64,000 nt of DNA from Algoriphagus vanfongensis DSM 17529 (GTDB taxonomy: Bacteria; Bacteroidota; Bacteroidia; Cytophagales; Cyclobacteriaceae): positions 248,001-312,000 of the forward strand of contig NZ_AUBX01000011.1 in NCBI RefSeq assembly GCF_000429465.1. Direction: 5' to 3'. Each line of letters opens with the position of its first letter. The first letter of the stretch is position 1. Positions 35,038 through 42,538 of the stretch are shown one piece after another. Both the position numbers and the translations under genes were made by a program. Under the pieces are notes generated by a model. That model was not told the origin of the DNA. It worked only from the letters and a program-made list of their open reading frames with translations, and did no database searches.

Positions 35038-35053
35038 TACGAAAGAAATCGTA
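35038..35053. promoter_or_regulatory. BlaI operator 3
   Basis: TACGA-N6-TCGTA dyad covering the predicted transcription start and ending 9 bases before the blaI ATG. Confidence 0.7.
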
Positions 35054-35062
35054 TAATCCGCC

Positions 35063-35437
35063 ATGAGCAAACCTACCGAAGCTGAACTGGAAATACTTTC
35101 CCTACTCTGGGAGCTGAAAAGTGCCAGTGTGCGCCAGATCCATGAGAAACTGGCCCAAACCAAAGAAACGGGATATACCACCACCTTGAAAATCATGCAG
35201 ATCATGCATGCCAAAGGAATGCTGGATCGGGATGAGCAGAGTAGGACTCACATCTATCGTCCTGCCGTGAAGCAGAATGATACGCAAAAGTCATTGATCA
35301 AAAACCTCATGACTACGGCTTTTGGGGGATCTTCCAAGTCTCTTGTGATGCAGGCTCTGGGACAAGACAATCCATCCAAGGAAGAATTGGATGAAATCCG
35401 TGCTTTTTTAGACAAACTAGAACATAAACAGTCATGA
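35063..35437 (+). CDS. BlaI/MecI-type transcriptional repressor
   Basis: Penicillinase-repressor family protein of 124 residues: an N-terminal winged helix (SKPTEAELEILSLLWEL, then VRQIHEKLAQTKETGYTTTLKIMQIM) and a C-terminal dimerisation helix region (residues 75-124). It should bind the three dyads just upstream and repress its own operon. Proteolysis by the M56 peptidase encoded next (4-base overlap) would relieve repression. No beta-lactamase gene is nearby, so the pair probably answers a different envelope signal. Confidence 0.92.
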   Translation: MSKPTEAELEILSLLWELKSASVRQIHEKLAQTKETGYTTTLKIMQIMHAKGMLDRDEQSRTHIYRPAVKQNDTQKSLIKNLMTTAFGGSSKSLVMQALGQDNPSKEELDEIRAFLDKLEHKQS

Positions 35438-37515
35438 ACCTTTTGAATGATTGGATTCCCGAAAATTTGCTTCAGGCCCTAGGCTGGACTTTGGTGCATA
35501 GTGTTTGGCAGCTAGTAATTGTAGCGGCTTTGCTTTGGCTTGGCCTAAAGCTTTTTGCTCGAAAAAGCCCGGATTTCAAATACAATCTTTCTATTTCGGC
35601 TCTGGGACTTAGTCTCCTTTCAGCTATCGGTACGCTGGTCTATGAGGTTGCGATTTTGCCAAATGGCGAAAATGTCATCGCTACGGTCGCGGGCTGTTGT
35701 CCTCCGGTGTTGGCCGAGGGGCCGACCGAAACACTCGGTTTCGTGGAGTCTTTGATTGCTTGGATTGAAGTTCAGTTGCCGGTTTTAGTCAACTTTTGGT
35801 TTGTGGGGGCAGTTTTATTCCTGTTTCGCCTTTTCAATTCGTTGACCGAAATCAGAGGGCTGAGATCGACCAGTAGAGTTTGTGAGGACGGTGTGTTGTG
35901 CAGCCGGCTAGCATCTCTAAGTCAAAAATTAGGAATCGATAAGGCGGTGGATTTGCGAGTTTCGGATAGAGGATTGTCCCCGGTCACATTCGGGTTTTTG
36001 AAGCCTGTTATCCTGATTCCTGCTGGTTTGATATTTCATCTCAGTGCATCGCAACTTGAGGCGATTATCGCTCATGAACTAGCGCATGTCAAGCGAAATG
36101 ACTATTTGGTAAATCTATTTCAGTCTTCCTTAGAGGTTATGTTTTTTTACCACCCATGTTTTTGGTGGATCAATCAGACCGTTAAAGAATTGCGTGAAAA
36201 TGCCGCAGATGATCTTGCGGTGAGTGCGGGAGTAGAGCCTAAAGTTCTGGCCTATAGCCTGGCGGAGGTGTTGAATTTTGCGCAACAAACTCCACCTGAA
36301 CTGGCTCTAGCAGCTGGTAAAAAGAGAAACCCAACATTAAATCGAATCAAAAGAATCATGGGCATGCCTGCCCAGACATATCCACAAAACCCTATTATTT
36401 CTATCCCTATGCTACTTACACTTCTATTCAGTGCTGGTCTGATGGCTAGCGCTCAGCAGGATGCGCCAATCGCAGAAGCTGCTATCATTCCGGATGTATA
36501 CCTGGAAAATCCCGATCTGGGATATCTTGAGCCTTTTCCCGCCTCCGGATCGCCGCTGTCCTTTGTCAGTTCTGATACTGTAGAGAAAGAAAAACAGGTC
36601 ATCCGAATCGATGGTAGTCAGCCGGAATTTTGGTCCTCAGAAGATGGGGAGACCTTTGTGATCAAGGGTGGTCAAAAAGGGAAAATGATTTACCAGATCA
36701 AAGGTGATACTTTGATTTCCGGAAAAGACACGGTGATACTCAAAGGAAAGTCAGCTTTTGTGTTTAGAAATGGGCCAGACTTGGATTTTGGTAGCATGCC
36801 TACTTTGGAATTGGCAGAGGCTCCGGAGATGGTCTTTTTTATGGAAGCCCCTGAGATGGAGTTTGAAATGGCTCCCATGCCCGAGATGGATTTTGAAATG
36901 GCCCCGATGCCTGATATGGAATTTGTAATGGCGCCAATGCCTCCAATGGAGTTTGAAGGAATTGAGGGCTTTTGGGAATTTGGTGATTTGGATTGGAGTG
37001 AGTTTCACAAGGATACTGTGGGGATGACCAAAGCAGAGAAGGAAAAGTGGAAGAAGGAGATGAAGGAGAGAGAGGTGGAGATTGAGAAAAGAGCCGAAGA
37101 GTGGAAGAAAAACTTCGAGCCGAAAATGAAAGAGTTTGAGGCTAAAATGAAGGAATGGGAAAAGCAAAATGAGCCTAGAATGAAGGAATTTGAGGCTCAA
37201 ATGAAAGCTTGGGAAAAGTCCAATGAACCTAAAATGAAAGCTTTCGAAGATAAGATGAAGGCTTGGGAAAAAGAGAATGGCCCTCGCATGAAAGAGTGGG
37301 AAGATAAGATGAAGGCTTGGCAAGAAGCGCAGGAGCCAAAGATGAAAGAATTTGAAGCTAAAATGAAAGCATGGCAAGATTCTCAGCAGCCCAGAATAGA
37401 GGAGTTTCAGCGAAGGATGGAGGTTTGGCAGAAAGAAAATTCCCAAAAACTGGATGAGTTTCGTCAAAGACTGGAGTCAGAGCTCCAGAAAAATAAGAAT
37501 CAAACGAATAATTAA
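35434..37515 (+). CDS. BlaR1-like M56 membrane metallopeptidase with repeat tail
   Basis: Membrane protein of 693 residues. Helices near the N-terminus are followed by a cytosolic zinc peptidase with HELAH (214-218) and the third ligand region RENAADD (E255), then a last helix (about 322-340). The part after this helix should face the periplasm. It does not contain the penicillin-binding sensor of BlaR1. It carries a Met-rich stretch of 10-residue repeats (474-508) and seven 18-residue charged repeats (562-687) likely to form a long helix. By analogy it should cleave the BlaI-type repressor. The sensed signal is unknown. Translation is coupled to blaI. Confidence 0.88.
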   Translation: MNLLNDWIPENLLQALGWTLVHSVWQLVIVAALLWLGLKLFARKSPDFKYNLSISALGLSLLSAIGTLVYEVAILPNGENVIATVAGCCPPVLAEGPTETLGFVESLIAWIEVQLPVLVNFWFVGAVLFLFRLFNSLTEIRGLRSTSRVCEDGVLCSRLASLSQKLGIDKAVDLRVSDRGLSPVTFGFLKPVILIPAGLIFHLSASQLEAIIAHELAHVKRNDYLVNLFQSSLEVMFFYHPCFWWINQTVKELRENAADDLAVSAGVEPKVLAYSLAEVLNFAQQTPPELALAAGKKRNPTLNRIKRIMGMPAQTYPQNPIISIPMLLTLLFSAGLMASAQQDAPIAEAAIIPDVYLENPDLGYLEPFPASGSPLSFVSSDTVEKEKQVIRIDGSQPEFWSSEDGETFVIKGGQKGKMIYQIKGDTLISGKDTVILKGKSAFVFRNGPDLDFGSMPTLELAEAPEMVFFMEAPEMEFEMAPMPEMDFEMAPMPDMEFVMAPMPPMEFEGIEGFWEFGDLDWSEFHKDTVGMTKAEKEKWKKEMKEREVEIEKRAEEWKKNFEPKMKEFEAKMKEWEKQNEPRMKEFEAQMKAWEKSNEPKMKAFEDKMKAWEKENGPRMKEWEDKMKAWQEAQEPKMKEFEAKMKAWQDSQQPRIEEFQRRMEVWQKENSQKLDEFRQRLESELQKNKNQTNN
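36853..36957 (+). repeat. Met-rich 30-base in-frame repeats in the M56 gene
   Basis: Three and a half copies of a 10-residue unit: EMEFEMAPMP, EMDFEMAPMP, DMEFVMAPMP, PMEFE. Methionine density is striking and could bind a soft metal such as copper, which is speculation. Confidence 0.8.
37117..37494 (+). repeat. Seven 54-base in-frame repeats in the M56 gene
   Basis: Seven units of 18 residues, consensus EPKMKEFEAKMKAWEKxN, with the last two diverged. The repeat stops 6 residues before the C-terminus. Frame is kept throughout. Confidence 0.9.
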
Positions 37516-37533
37516 TTGTGTGTTGATGCCTTC

Positions 37534-37566
37534 AAAAAAGCTCCGGTCTTTGGCCGGAGCTTTTTT
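37534..37566. terminator. Bidirectional terminator between the M56 and TonB-receptor genes
   Basis: Perfect 13-bp stem (AAAAAAGCTCCGG / CCGGAGCTTTTTT) with a 7-base loop. It lies between convergent genes and has A and T tracts on both sides. Confidence 0.9.
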
Positions 37567-37573
37567 ATGTGTC

Positions 37574-39751
37574 TTAAATTTGGAAGCCGATGGAGAAGAC
37601 CAAACTTCTGCCATCGGATGGCCATATTCCAGGTCCTGGATACATCTGTGGTCTCTTGGTGAAATAGGATTTGTCCAGCAGGTTGAGCAGGCTGGCTCGG
37701 AATGTCAGATTTCGATAATGATAGATTCCTTGCAAGTCAAAAACATGATAGCTAGGGACCATGCCTACTGCTCCTGAGGCAGGAGGGATGTTGGTGTTGA
37801 GCGCATCTGCAAAGCTTTCACCTACAAACTGATGCTGGAGTGAAAGCTGAAGTAATCCGGAAGAATAGTTGAGTCCATTTCTACTGATCCACTCCGGAGC
37901 GGCTTCGACTTTATTGCCTACGATGGATACATTCTCTTCTCCATTCGATATTTCTCCTTTCACATATTCCGCATTCATCCAGCTTGAAGAGGTGTAAAAG
38001 GAAAGTGAAAATGTCTCTCCTCTGTAAAACTCCCAGTCCCAGAGCAGCTCGAGGCCGCTCATTCTGCTATCGCCTATGTTGCTTTTCTGGAGATAGGTGG
38101 TGCCGTCTTTTTCTACTAGAAGGTTGCCCGAGCGATTTCCGTAGAAGGTGTTGAAAAGTGTAAGGTTGAAGTGCAAAGTCTCGCTGGGGTTGTTTTCCCA
38201 GCCTATTTCAGAATTGTATCCAAAACTATCTTCTAGGTCTGAGCTGATCAGGTTGAGAGGGGAGCCAGGGATGATGTCCTGAAAGAGAACAGGGCGATTG
38301 GCTTGTGAAAAGCCAGCATAGATTCTGTTGTCGACATCTATTTGATAGTTGGCATTGAGGCCCAGCGTGACAAAATCGTAGTTAATTTCTTTGGGGACCT
38401 GAGACGCTTCAATGTAGGAGATGGTTCCAGTCATCTCCGAACTACCTCTTTGGATTCGGATGCCGGGAGATAGGGAGAATTTGTCCGAGAATTGAAATTG
38501 ATTTTCCAAAGCGAAAGCGATGCTTTGACTTTTGAGGTTCATGTCTCGGGGAAAATCACCTTCAACGCTGAGGTCATAGTCGCTGCCTGTTGTGCCTTGG
38601 CCTCGTTGTCTGCGATCAAATGAGTTGTTGAAATATCTACTGGAAAAAGACAGGTTGTTTTTGATGCTTCCCCAAGTATAGTGATGGAGAATTCTGCCTT
38701 CGACTGTTCTCGTGTGGTAGTTGTCGATGTCTACATTCCGATTTGCATAGTCATTGGTTTCGGGCTTGATCAGGTCGGGTACATTGGCCAGTCCATCGAA
38801 AGTCACTGAGCTTCTTTGTCCAAAAACTCCACTGCCTACCAGGCTGAAATCCGTGTTTTTACCCAGTTTTGCTTGTAGGCTTATTGCTGGAATATAGATT
38901 TCTGGGCTGTAATAATTCCTGGTTCTAGTTGCTTGCATAGGGTCTTCAGCAAACTGCTCATCGGTCAACTGGCCGGGTATGCTGTAGAGATAAGTACTTC
39001 GGGATAGCTCTGCTTTGGCCTTTAAGGTGGGGGAGAAAGTATAGGAAATCTCAGCGTGCTGCGCATCTGATTCTGATACAGCGCCATCTCGGTAGCCGTG
39101 GGAACTTCTCTTTTGATAGTATGCATAATAGCTCCATTTGCCGGCTGTGCCTCCAATGGAAGTGAAATTAGAAAGTAGTCCAAAAGAGCCTAGTGTGCTG
39201 ATGTTTTCAAGAGAGATTTTTTGGGTATTACTGGGTTTTTTCAAGACATAATTCAGCATTCCTCCAAACTGCTGACCGTACTGCAGGGAGGCGGTACCAC
39301 GCACTAGCTCGATTCGTTCTACGGCTTCCATTGGCATAGAATAATGGCTGGCCGGATAGCCGTAGATATCGGTATTGATCATGACGCCATTTTGACGCAC
39401 ATTGAATTCCCAGCTCCGATGACCATCAAGGCCCCTTACAGATAGATTGATCTGATTACCACTGCCGTCCATGTCATAGACAAATGCAGATGGAATTTTA
39501 GCGAAAATCGTCCTTCCTGTCTTTTCAGAGAGATTAGCTGCCAATTGCCGGACGGAAACAACCTCAGACTTTCTGCCTCCAATCAGTTGGAGATTTTGGA
39601 TGTTTGGCAAATGGTCAATCGGATTTTGAATCCTGAAATTTCTAATTTGGACCTCTTTAAGATCCATGGTTTTGACGCTGTCTTGTTGGGCACGGCTTGC
39701 AAAGGACATACCCATTCCACACAGCAAGATTATAATAAACTTGTGTTTCAT
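37574..39751 (-). CDS. TonB-dependent outer membrane receptor, siderophore type
   Basis: Outer-membrane receptor of 725 residues with a signal peptide (MKHKFIIILLCGMGMSFASRAQ), a plug domain (about 45-155, including QINLSVRGLDGHRSWEFNVR and RIELVRGTASLQYG, quoted in part) and a 22-strand barrel. It has no N-terminal carboxypeptidase-like domain and no SusD partner, which points to a metal chelate or siderophore rather than a glycan substrate. Its plug has features like FecA-type receptors, but the ligand is not certain. The upstream small exported protein (58 bases away) probably shares its mRNA. Confidence 0.87.
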   Translation of the reverse strand: MKHKFIIILLCGMGMSFASRAQQDSVKTMDLKEVQIRNFRIQNPIDHLPNIQNLQLIGGRKSEVVSVRQLAANLSEKTGRTIFAKIPSAFVYDMDGSGNQINLSVRGLDGHRSWEFNVRQNGVMINTDIYGYPASHYSMPMEAVERIELVRGTASLQYGQQFGGMLNYVLKKPSNTQKISLENISTLGSFGLLSNFTSIGGTAGKWSYYAYYQKRSSHGYRDGAVSESDAQHAEISYTFSPTLKAKAELSRSTYLYSIPGQLTDEQFAEDPMQATRTRNYYSPEIYIPAISLQAKLGKNTDFSLVGSGVFGQRSSVTFDGLANVPDLIKPETNDYANRNVDIDNYHTRTVEGRILHHYTWGSIKNNLSFSSRYFNNSFDRRQRGQGTTGSDYDLSVEGDFPRDMNLKSQSIAFALENQFQFSDKFSLSPGIRIQRGSSEMTGTISYIEASQVPKEINYDFVTLGLNANYQIDVDNRIYAGFSQANRPVLFQDIIPGSPLNLISSDLEDSFGYNSEIGWENNPSETLHFNLTLFNTFYGNRSGNLLVEKDGTTYLQKSNIGDSRMSGLELLWDWEFYRGETFSLSFYTSSSWMNAEYVKGEISNGEENVSIVGNKVEAAPEWISRNGLNYSSGLLQLSLQHQFVGESFADALNTNIPPASGAVGMVPSYHVFDLQGIYHYRNLTFRASLLNLLDKSYFTKRPQMYPGPGIWPSDGRSLVFSIGFQI

Positions 39752-39809
39752 GTTTTGTAAGATTTGAATCTGAAATCAGAGGTTTAGCCTCTTTGAGTAA
39801 TGAAAAGAT

Positions 39810-40358
39810 TCAATTCTTAGGTGGAGGGGATTGGAGGTCCGGATGATATTCGGAGTGGGGCGGTTTGTAATGATCCTGCACTGAGGAAAAGTCAGTTGGA
39901 GTGAGGGGTGAGATAGTGGGTGATTGATTTTCGAAGATGAAATTTTTAGAAAATGACTTGAGAAGCAGTTTTTCCAAGGGAGGAATTTCGTCTTGATTGG
40001 AATCCATCTGATACGTTGATATCCATTTTTGAAATTGGCTGGACCATTTCTCTTCGAGTGAATCGGTGATGACAATCACTTCCAAGTGATCTTGAAAATA
40101 CCGCTGTCTGATCACTCGTTTCCATTCCCCATCTACTTCCATAGAAAGGTTGACAGGTTGAAAATCCTCTTGATCCTGCCCGTAAGGCATGGGAAAAGGA
40201 ATTCTAATCAATTCGCCTTCGTGACCCAAGTCGGAATTCCAGATTTGTTGTTCCCAATGGGCGTCAATCCATTTTGGGATGAGGTAATTGGCTGCCAAAT
40301 AGCCCAGCTGATGCAGGGAAAAGCAAAAAAGCAGAAGAATCGCGTAAAATTTTTGCAT
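39810..40358 (-). CDS. Unknown exported or anchored protein upstream of the TonB receptor
   Basis: Protein of 182 residues, family not recognised. A single hydrophobic stretch at residues 4-24 (FYAILLLFCFSLHQLGYLAAN) may be a membrane anchor or signal, followed by a soluble region with a proline-rich tail (SPLTPTDFSSVQDHYKPPHS). Small proteins of this layout often precede metal-related TonB receptors in Bacteroidota. A good promoter lies 19 bases upstream. The function is unknown. Confidence 0.65.
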   Translation of the reverse strand: MQKFYAILLLFCFSLHQLGYLAANYLIPKWIDAHWEQQIWNSDLGHEGELIRIPFPMPYGQDQEDFQPVNLSMEVDGEWKRVIRQRYFQDHLEVIVITDSLEEKWSSQFQKWISTYQMDSNQDEIPPLEKLLLKSFSKNFIFENQSPTISPLTPTDFSSVQDHYKPPHSEYHPDLQSPPPKN

Positions 40359-40376
40359 TTGTTAGCGGGGCAATAC

Positions 40377-40406
40377 CAAATATATGAAAAGTGAAAAAGG
40401 GGACAA
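40377..40406 (-). promoter_or_regulatory. Promoter of the TonB-receptor operon
   Basis: On the minus strand TTG (40406-40404), 19 bases, then TATATTTG (40384-40377), an exact match to the Bacteroidota -33/-7 consensus with normal spacing. Transcription should start near 40371, about 13 bases before the ATG. Confidence 0.65.
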
Positions 40407-40710
40407 GCGAAATCTTATGCTTGTTGTGGGGTTTTATGCGTGAATTGGGGCTGGTGTTTTGATGATTATGGATTGGGATTTTTTGATCGCGGTGATGTCG
40501 CAGCATGAATTTTGTGCGTTGTCGGCTAGCTTGGAGTTTTGAGATTTTTTGGACTTTGAAACCTTCTAAAAGTGGCTCAAAAATGAGATAAATGGGTGCT
40601 TTGGTGGGGAATCCTGATGAGCTTGTAATTGCTTGAATCTCAGTAAAAAATTCTTCTATAAAAATTTAAGAAGTATTGGCTTCGTTGATTCTTTTGTCTA
40701 CTTTTAAGAG
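40407..40710. other. Spacer upstream of the mraZ control region
   Basis: About 300 bases without a convincing gene on either strand. T- and G-rich runs on the plus strand; no hairpin terminator or repeat seen. A short minus-strand open frame (40264-40506) overlaps the promoter and has no protein-like composition. Confidence 0.6.
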
Positions 40711-40750
40711 AAAGTGGGGAAAAGTGGTAAAAAGTGTCATAAAGTGGGAG
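40711..40750 (+). promoter_or_regulatory. Four MraZ boxes upstream of mraZ
   Basis: AAAGTG occurs four times in exact 10-base register, starting at 40711, 40721, 40731 and 40741 (AAAGTGGGGA, AAAGTGGTAA, AAAGTGTCAT, AAAGTGGGAG). MraZ of other bacteria binds direct TGGG or AAAGTGK repeats with the same 10-base period in front of its own operon. The last box ends 9 bases before the predicted -7 element. Confidence 0.82.
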
Positions 40751-40759
40751 ACTTTTTAT

Positions 40760-40767
40760 TACTTTTG
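40760..40767 (+). promoter_or_regulatory. -7 element of the dcw promoter
   Basis: TACTTTTG matches TAnnTTTG. The -33 position falls inside the MraZ boxes and has no TTG. Transcription would start near 40773, leaving a leader of about 33 bases to the mraZ ATG. Confidence 0.5.
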
Positions 40768-40805
40768 TTTTTGCTAGATATTCTATTTCATCGAGCCGAT
40801 ACGAA

Positions 40806-41240
40806 ATGTTCAACAGTAACTACACATGCAAGCTAGATCCCAAAGGGCGCCTGGCATTGCCTTCCAAACTAAAGGGGGCAATACCGGAGGCGAATGGGGA
40901 ATCTTTGATGCTGCGTATGGCTGAAGATCGCTGTCTGGCTATCTATCCGATGGTAGAGTACAAGAAGCTGGAGAATAAAATCAAGGCTCTGAATATCCAC
41001 AATCCCGAACAGCGTGCTTTACAGCGTGCGTTTTTCAATTCGGTAGTAGAGGTAGAAATGGATAGTGCTGGGCGAATATTGATTCCCAAAAACTATCAGG
41101 CCTATGCCGGCCTGGATAAGGAAGTAGTGGTGTCGGGTAATGGTGGTCGAATGGAAATTTGGACTCCTGAAAACTTCTCCAAGTATGTCAGTCTGGAGCC
41201 GGAAGATACTTCTGCTCTCATGGAAAAATATCTCTCTTAA
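40806..41240 (+). CDS. mraZ: MraZ transcriptional regulator of the dcw operon
   Basis: AbrB-like DNA-binding protein of 144 residues with two copies of the MraZ motif: LDPKGRLALP (residues 10-19) and MDSAGRILIP (85-94). It forms ring-shaped oligomers that bind direct repeats in front of the dcw operon and usually repress it. Four matching boxes lie directly upstream. It is the first gene of the dcw cluster, 3 bases before rsmH. Confidence 0.96.
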   Translation: MFNSNYTCKLDPKGRLALPSKLKGAIPEANGESLMLRMAEDRCLAIYPMVEYKKLENKIKALNIHNPEQRALQRAFFNSVVEVEMDSAGRILIPKNYQAYAGLDKEVVVSGNGGRMEIWTPENFSKYVSLEPEDTSALMEKYLS

Positions 41241-41243
41241 GTC

Positions 41244-42155
41244 ATGGCAGAGTCTGTTTACCATATCCCAGTGATGCTCACCCAATGCACTGACGGCTTG
41301 GCTATAGACCCTAATGGGGTCTATGTCGATGTGACGTTTGGTGGTGGTGGTCATTCCAAGGAGATCCTGAAGCATTTGGATCAAGGGCATCTGTATGGTT
41401 TTGATCAGGATCAGGATGCTGAGGCAAATATTCCAGAGAGTGCCAATTTCACTTTCGTGGCGGCCAATTTCCGGGATATCAAAAAATACCTGCGCCTTTA
41501 CGGGGTCAAAAAAGTAGATGGTATTCTCGCCGATTTGGGGATTTCTTCCCATCAGATTGATGAGCCGGCTCGTGGTTTTTCGACCAGATTCAGTGGGGAT
41601 CTCGATATGAGAATGAATCAATCTGCTGAGGTTTCTGCCAAAGAAGTACTGAATACTTATGAGGAAGGAAAGCTTCATAAGATTTTAGGAATCTATGGCG
41701 AGGTAAAAAATGCGAAGACTTTGGCGCAAGCAATAGTCTCAGAGAGAGCGGTGCAGCAGTTTGAGACGACGGAAGGATTTACGGCTTTTCTGAAAAAGTA
41801 TGCTCCTCGTGGTAAGGAGTTTAAATATTTCGCTCAGGTCTTTCAGGCTTTGAGAATCGAAGTGAATGATGAAATGGCAGCGCTGGAAGAAATGCTTCTG
41901 GGAGCTGTAGAATTATTGAAGCCTGAGGGCAGATTGGTAGTGATGAGCTATCACAGTCTGGAGGATCGTCTGGTGAAAAACCTGATCCAAAAAGGAAAGT
42001 TTCAAGGGGAGTTGGAGAAGGATTTTTACGGAAATCCAATTCGTCCTTTGGAGCCGGTCAGCCGTGGTGCGATTGTGGCAGATGCTGAGGAGATCGCGGC
42101 AAATCCGAGAGCAAGAAGTGCAAAGTTGAGAGTGGCAAAGAGAGCAGGGAAATGA
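41244..42155 (+). CDS. rsmH: 16S rRNA (cytosine(1402)-N(4))-methyltransferase
   Basis: S-adenosylmethionine-dependent enzyme of 303 residues (also MraW) that modifies C1402 in the ribosomal P site. The SAM motif YVDVTFGGGGHSKEIL (residues 28-43), the GILADLGISSHQID segment and the C-terminal SYHSLEDRLVK are intact. Its stop overlaps the ftsL start by 4 bases (ATGA). Confidence 0.97.
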   Translation: MAESVYHIPVMLTQCTDGLAIDPNGVYVDVTFGGGGHSKEILKHLDQGHLYGFDQDQDAEANIPESANFTFVAANFRDIKKYLRLYGVKKVDGILADLGISSHQIDEPARGFSTRFSGDLDMRMNQSAEVSAKEVLNTYEEGKLHKILGIYGEVKNAKTLAQAIVSERAVQQFETTEGFTAFLKKYAPRGKEFKYFAQVFQALRIEVNDEMAALEEMLLGAVELLKPEGRLVVMSYHSLEDRLVKNLIQKGKFQGELEKDFYGNPIRPLEPVSRGAIVADAEEIAANPRARSAKLRVAKRAGK

Positions 42156-42538
42156 GTCAGAATACATTTAAGAAAAAGCTGAAGTCGGGCAACAAGTCCA
42201 AAAGTACTGGGCCTAGAAAGACGATTTTTTCTTGGATTGAAGAGAAGTTGGATATCACCAAAGTATTGGGTGAAGGAGTGCCAGTGCAGCTCGTGCCTCC
42301 GGTGGGATTTATCGTCTTGCTGGGGCTCATATATATATGGAGTAATCATCGGGCTGAGAATATGGTCCGGAAAATAGAAAAAGCGCAGCAGGAGGTAGAA
42401 GACCTGAGAGCGGATGTGACTACACTGGAGGCTGAGTATATGCTAAGCTCCATGCAGTCCGAATTGGCAAAAAAAGTAGCAGATCAAGGCATCATTGAAT
42501 TGAATGAGCCACCTATTAAAATAGAAATAGACGAGTGA
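42152..42538 (+). CDS. FtsL-like division protein
   Basis: Bitopic membrane protein of 128 residues: a basic cytoplasmic N-terminus (about 1-48), one membrane helix (VPPVGFIVLLGLIYIW, 50-65) and a periplasmic coiled coil (HRAENMVRKIEKAQQEVEDL). This layout and the place between rsmH and ftsI identify it as the Bacteroidota FtsL-type protein, even though FtsL sequences are poorly conserved. It should join FtsQ and FtsB-like partners in the divisome. The stop overlaps the ftsI start (GTGA). Confidence 0.8.
   Translation: MSQNTFKKKLKSGNKSKSTGPRKTIFSWIEEKLDITKVLGEGVPVQLVPPVGFIVLLGLIYIWSNHRAENMVRKIEKAQQEVEDLRADVTTLEAEYMLSSMQSELAKKVADQGIIELNEPPIKIEIDE

Noticed and set aside
40264..40506. Minus-strand open frame upstream of mraZ
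   Set aside because: It overlaps the TonB operon promoter and has no recognisable sequence features.
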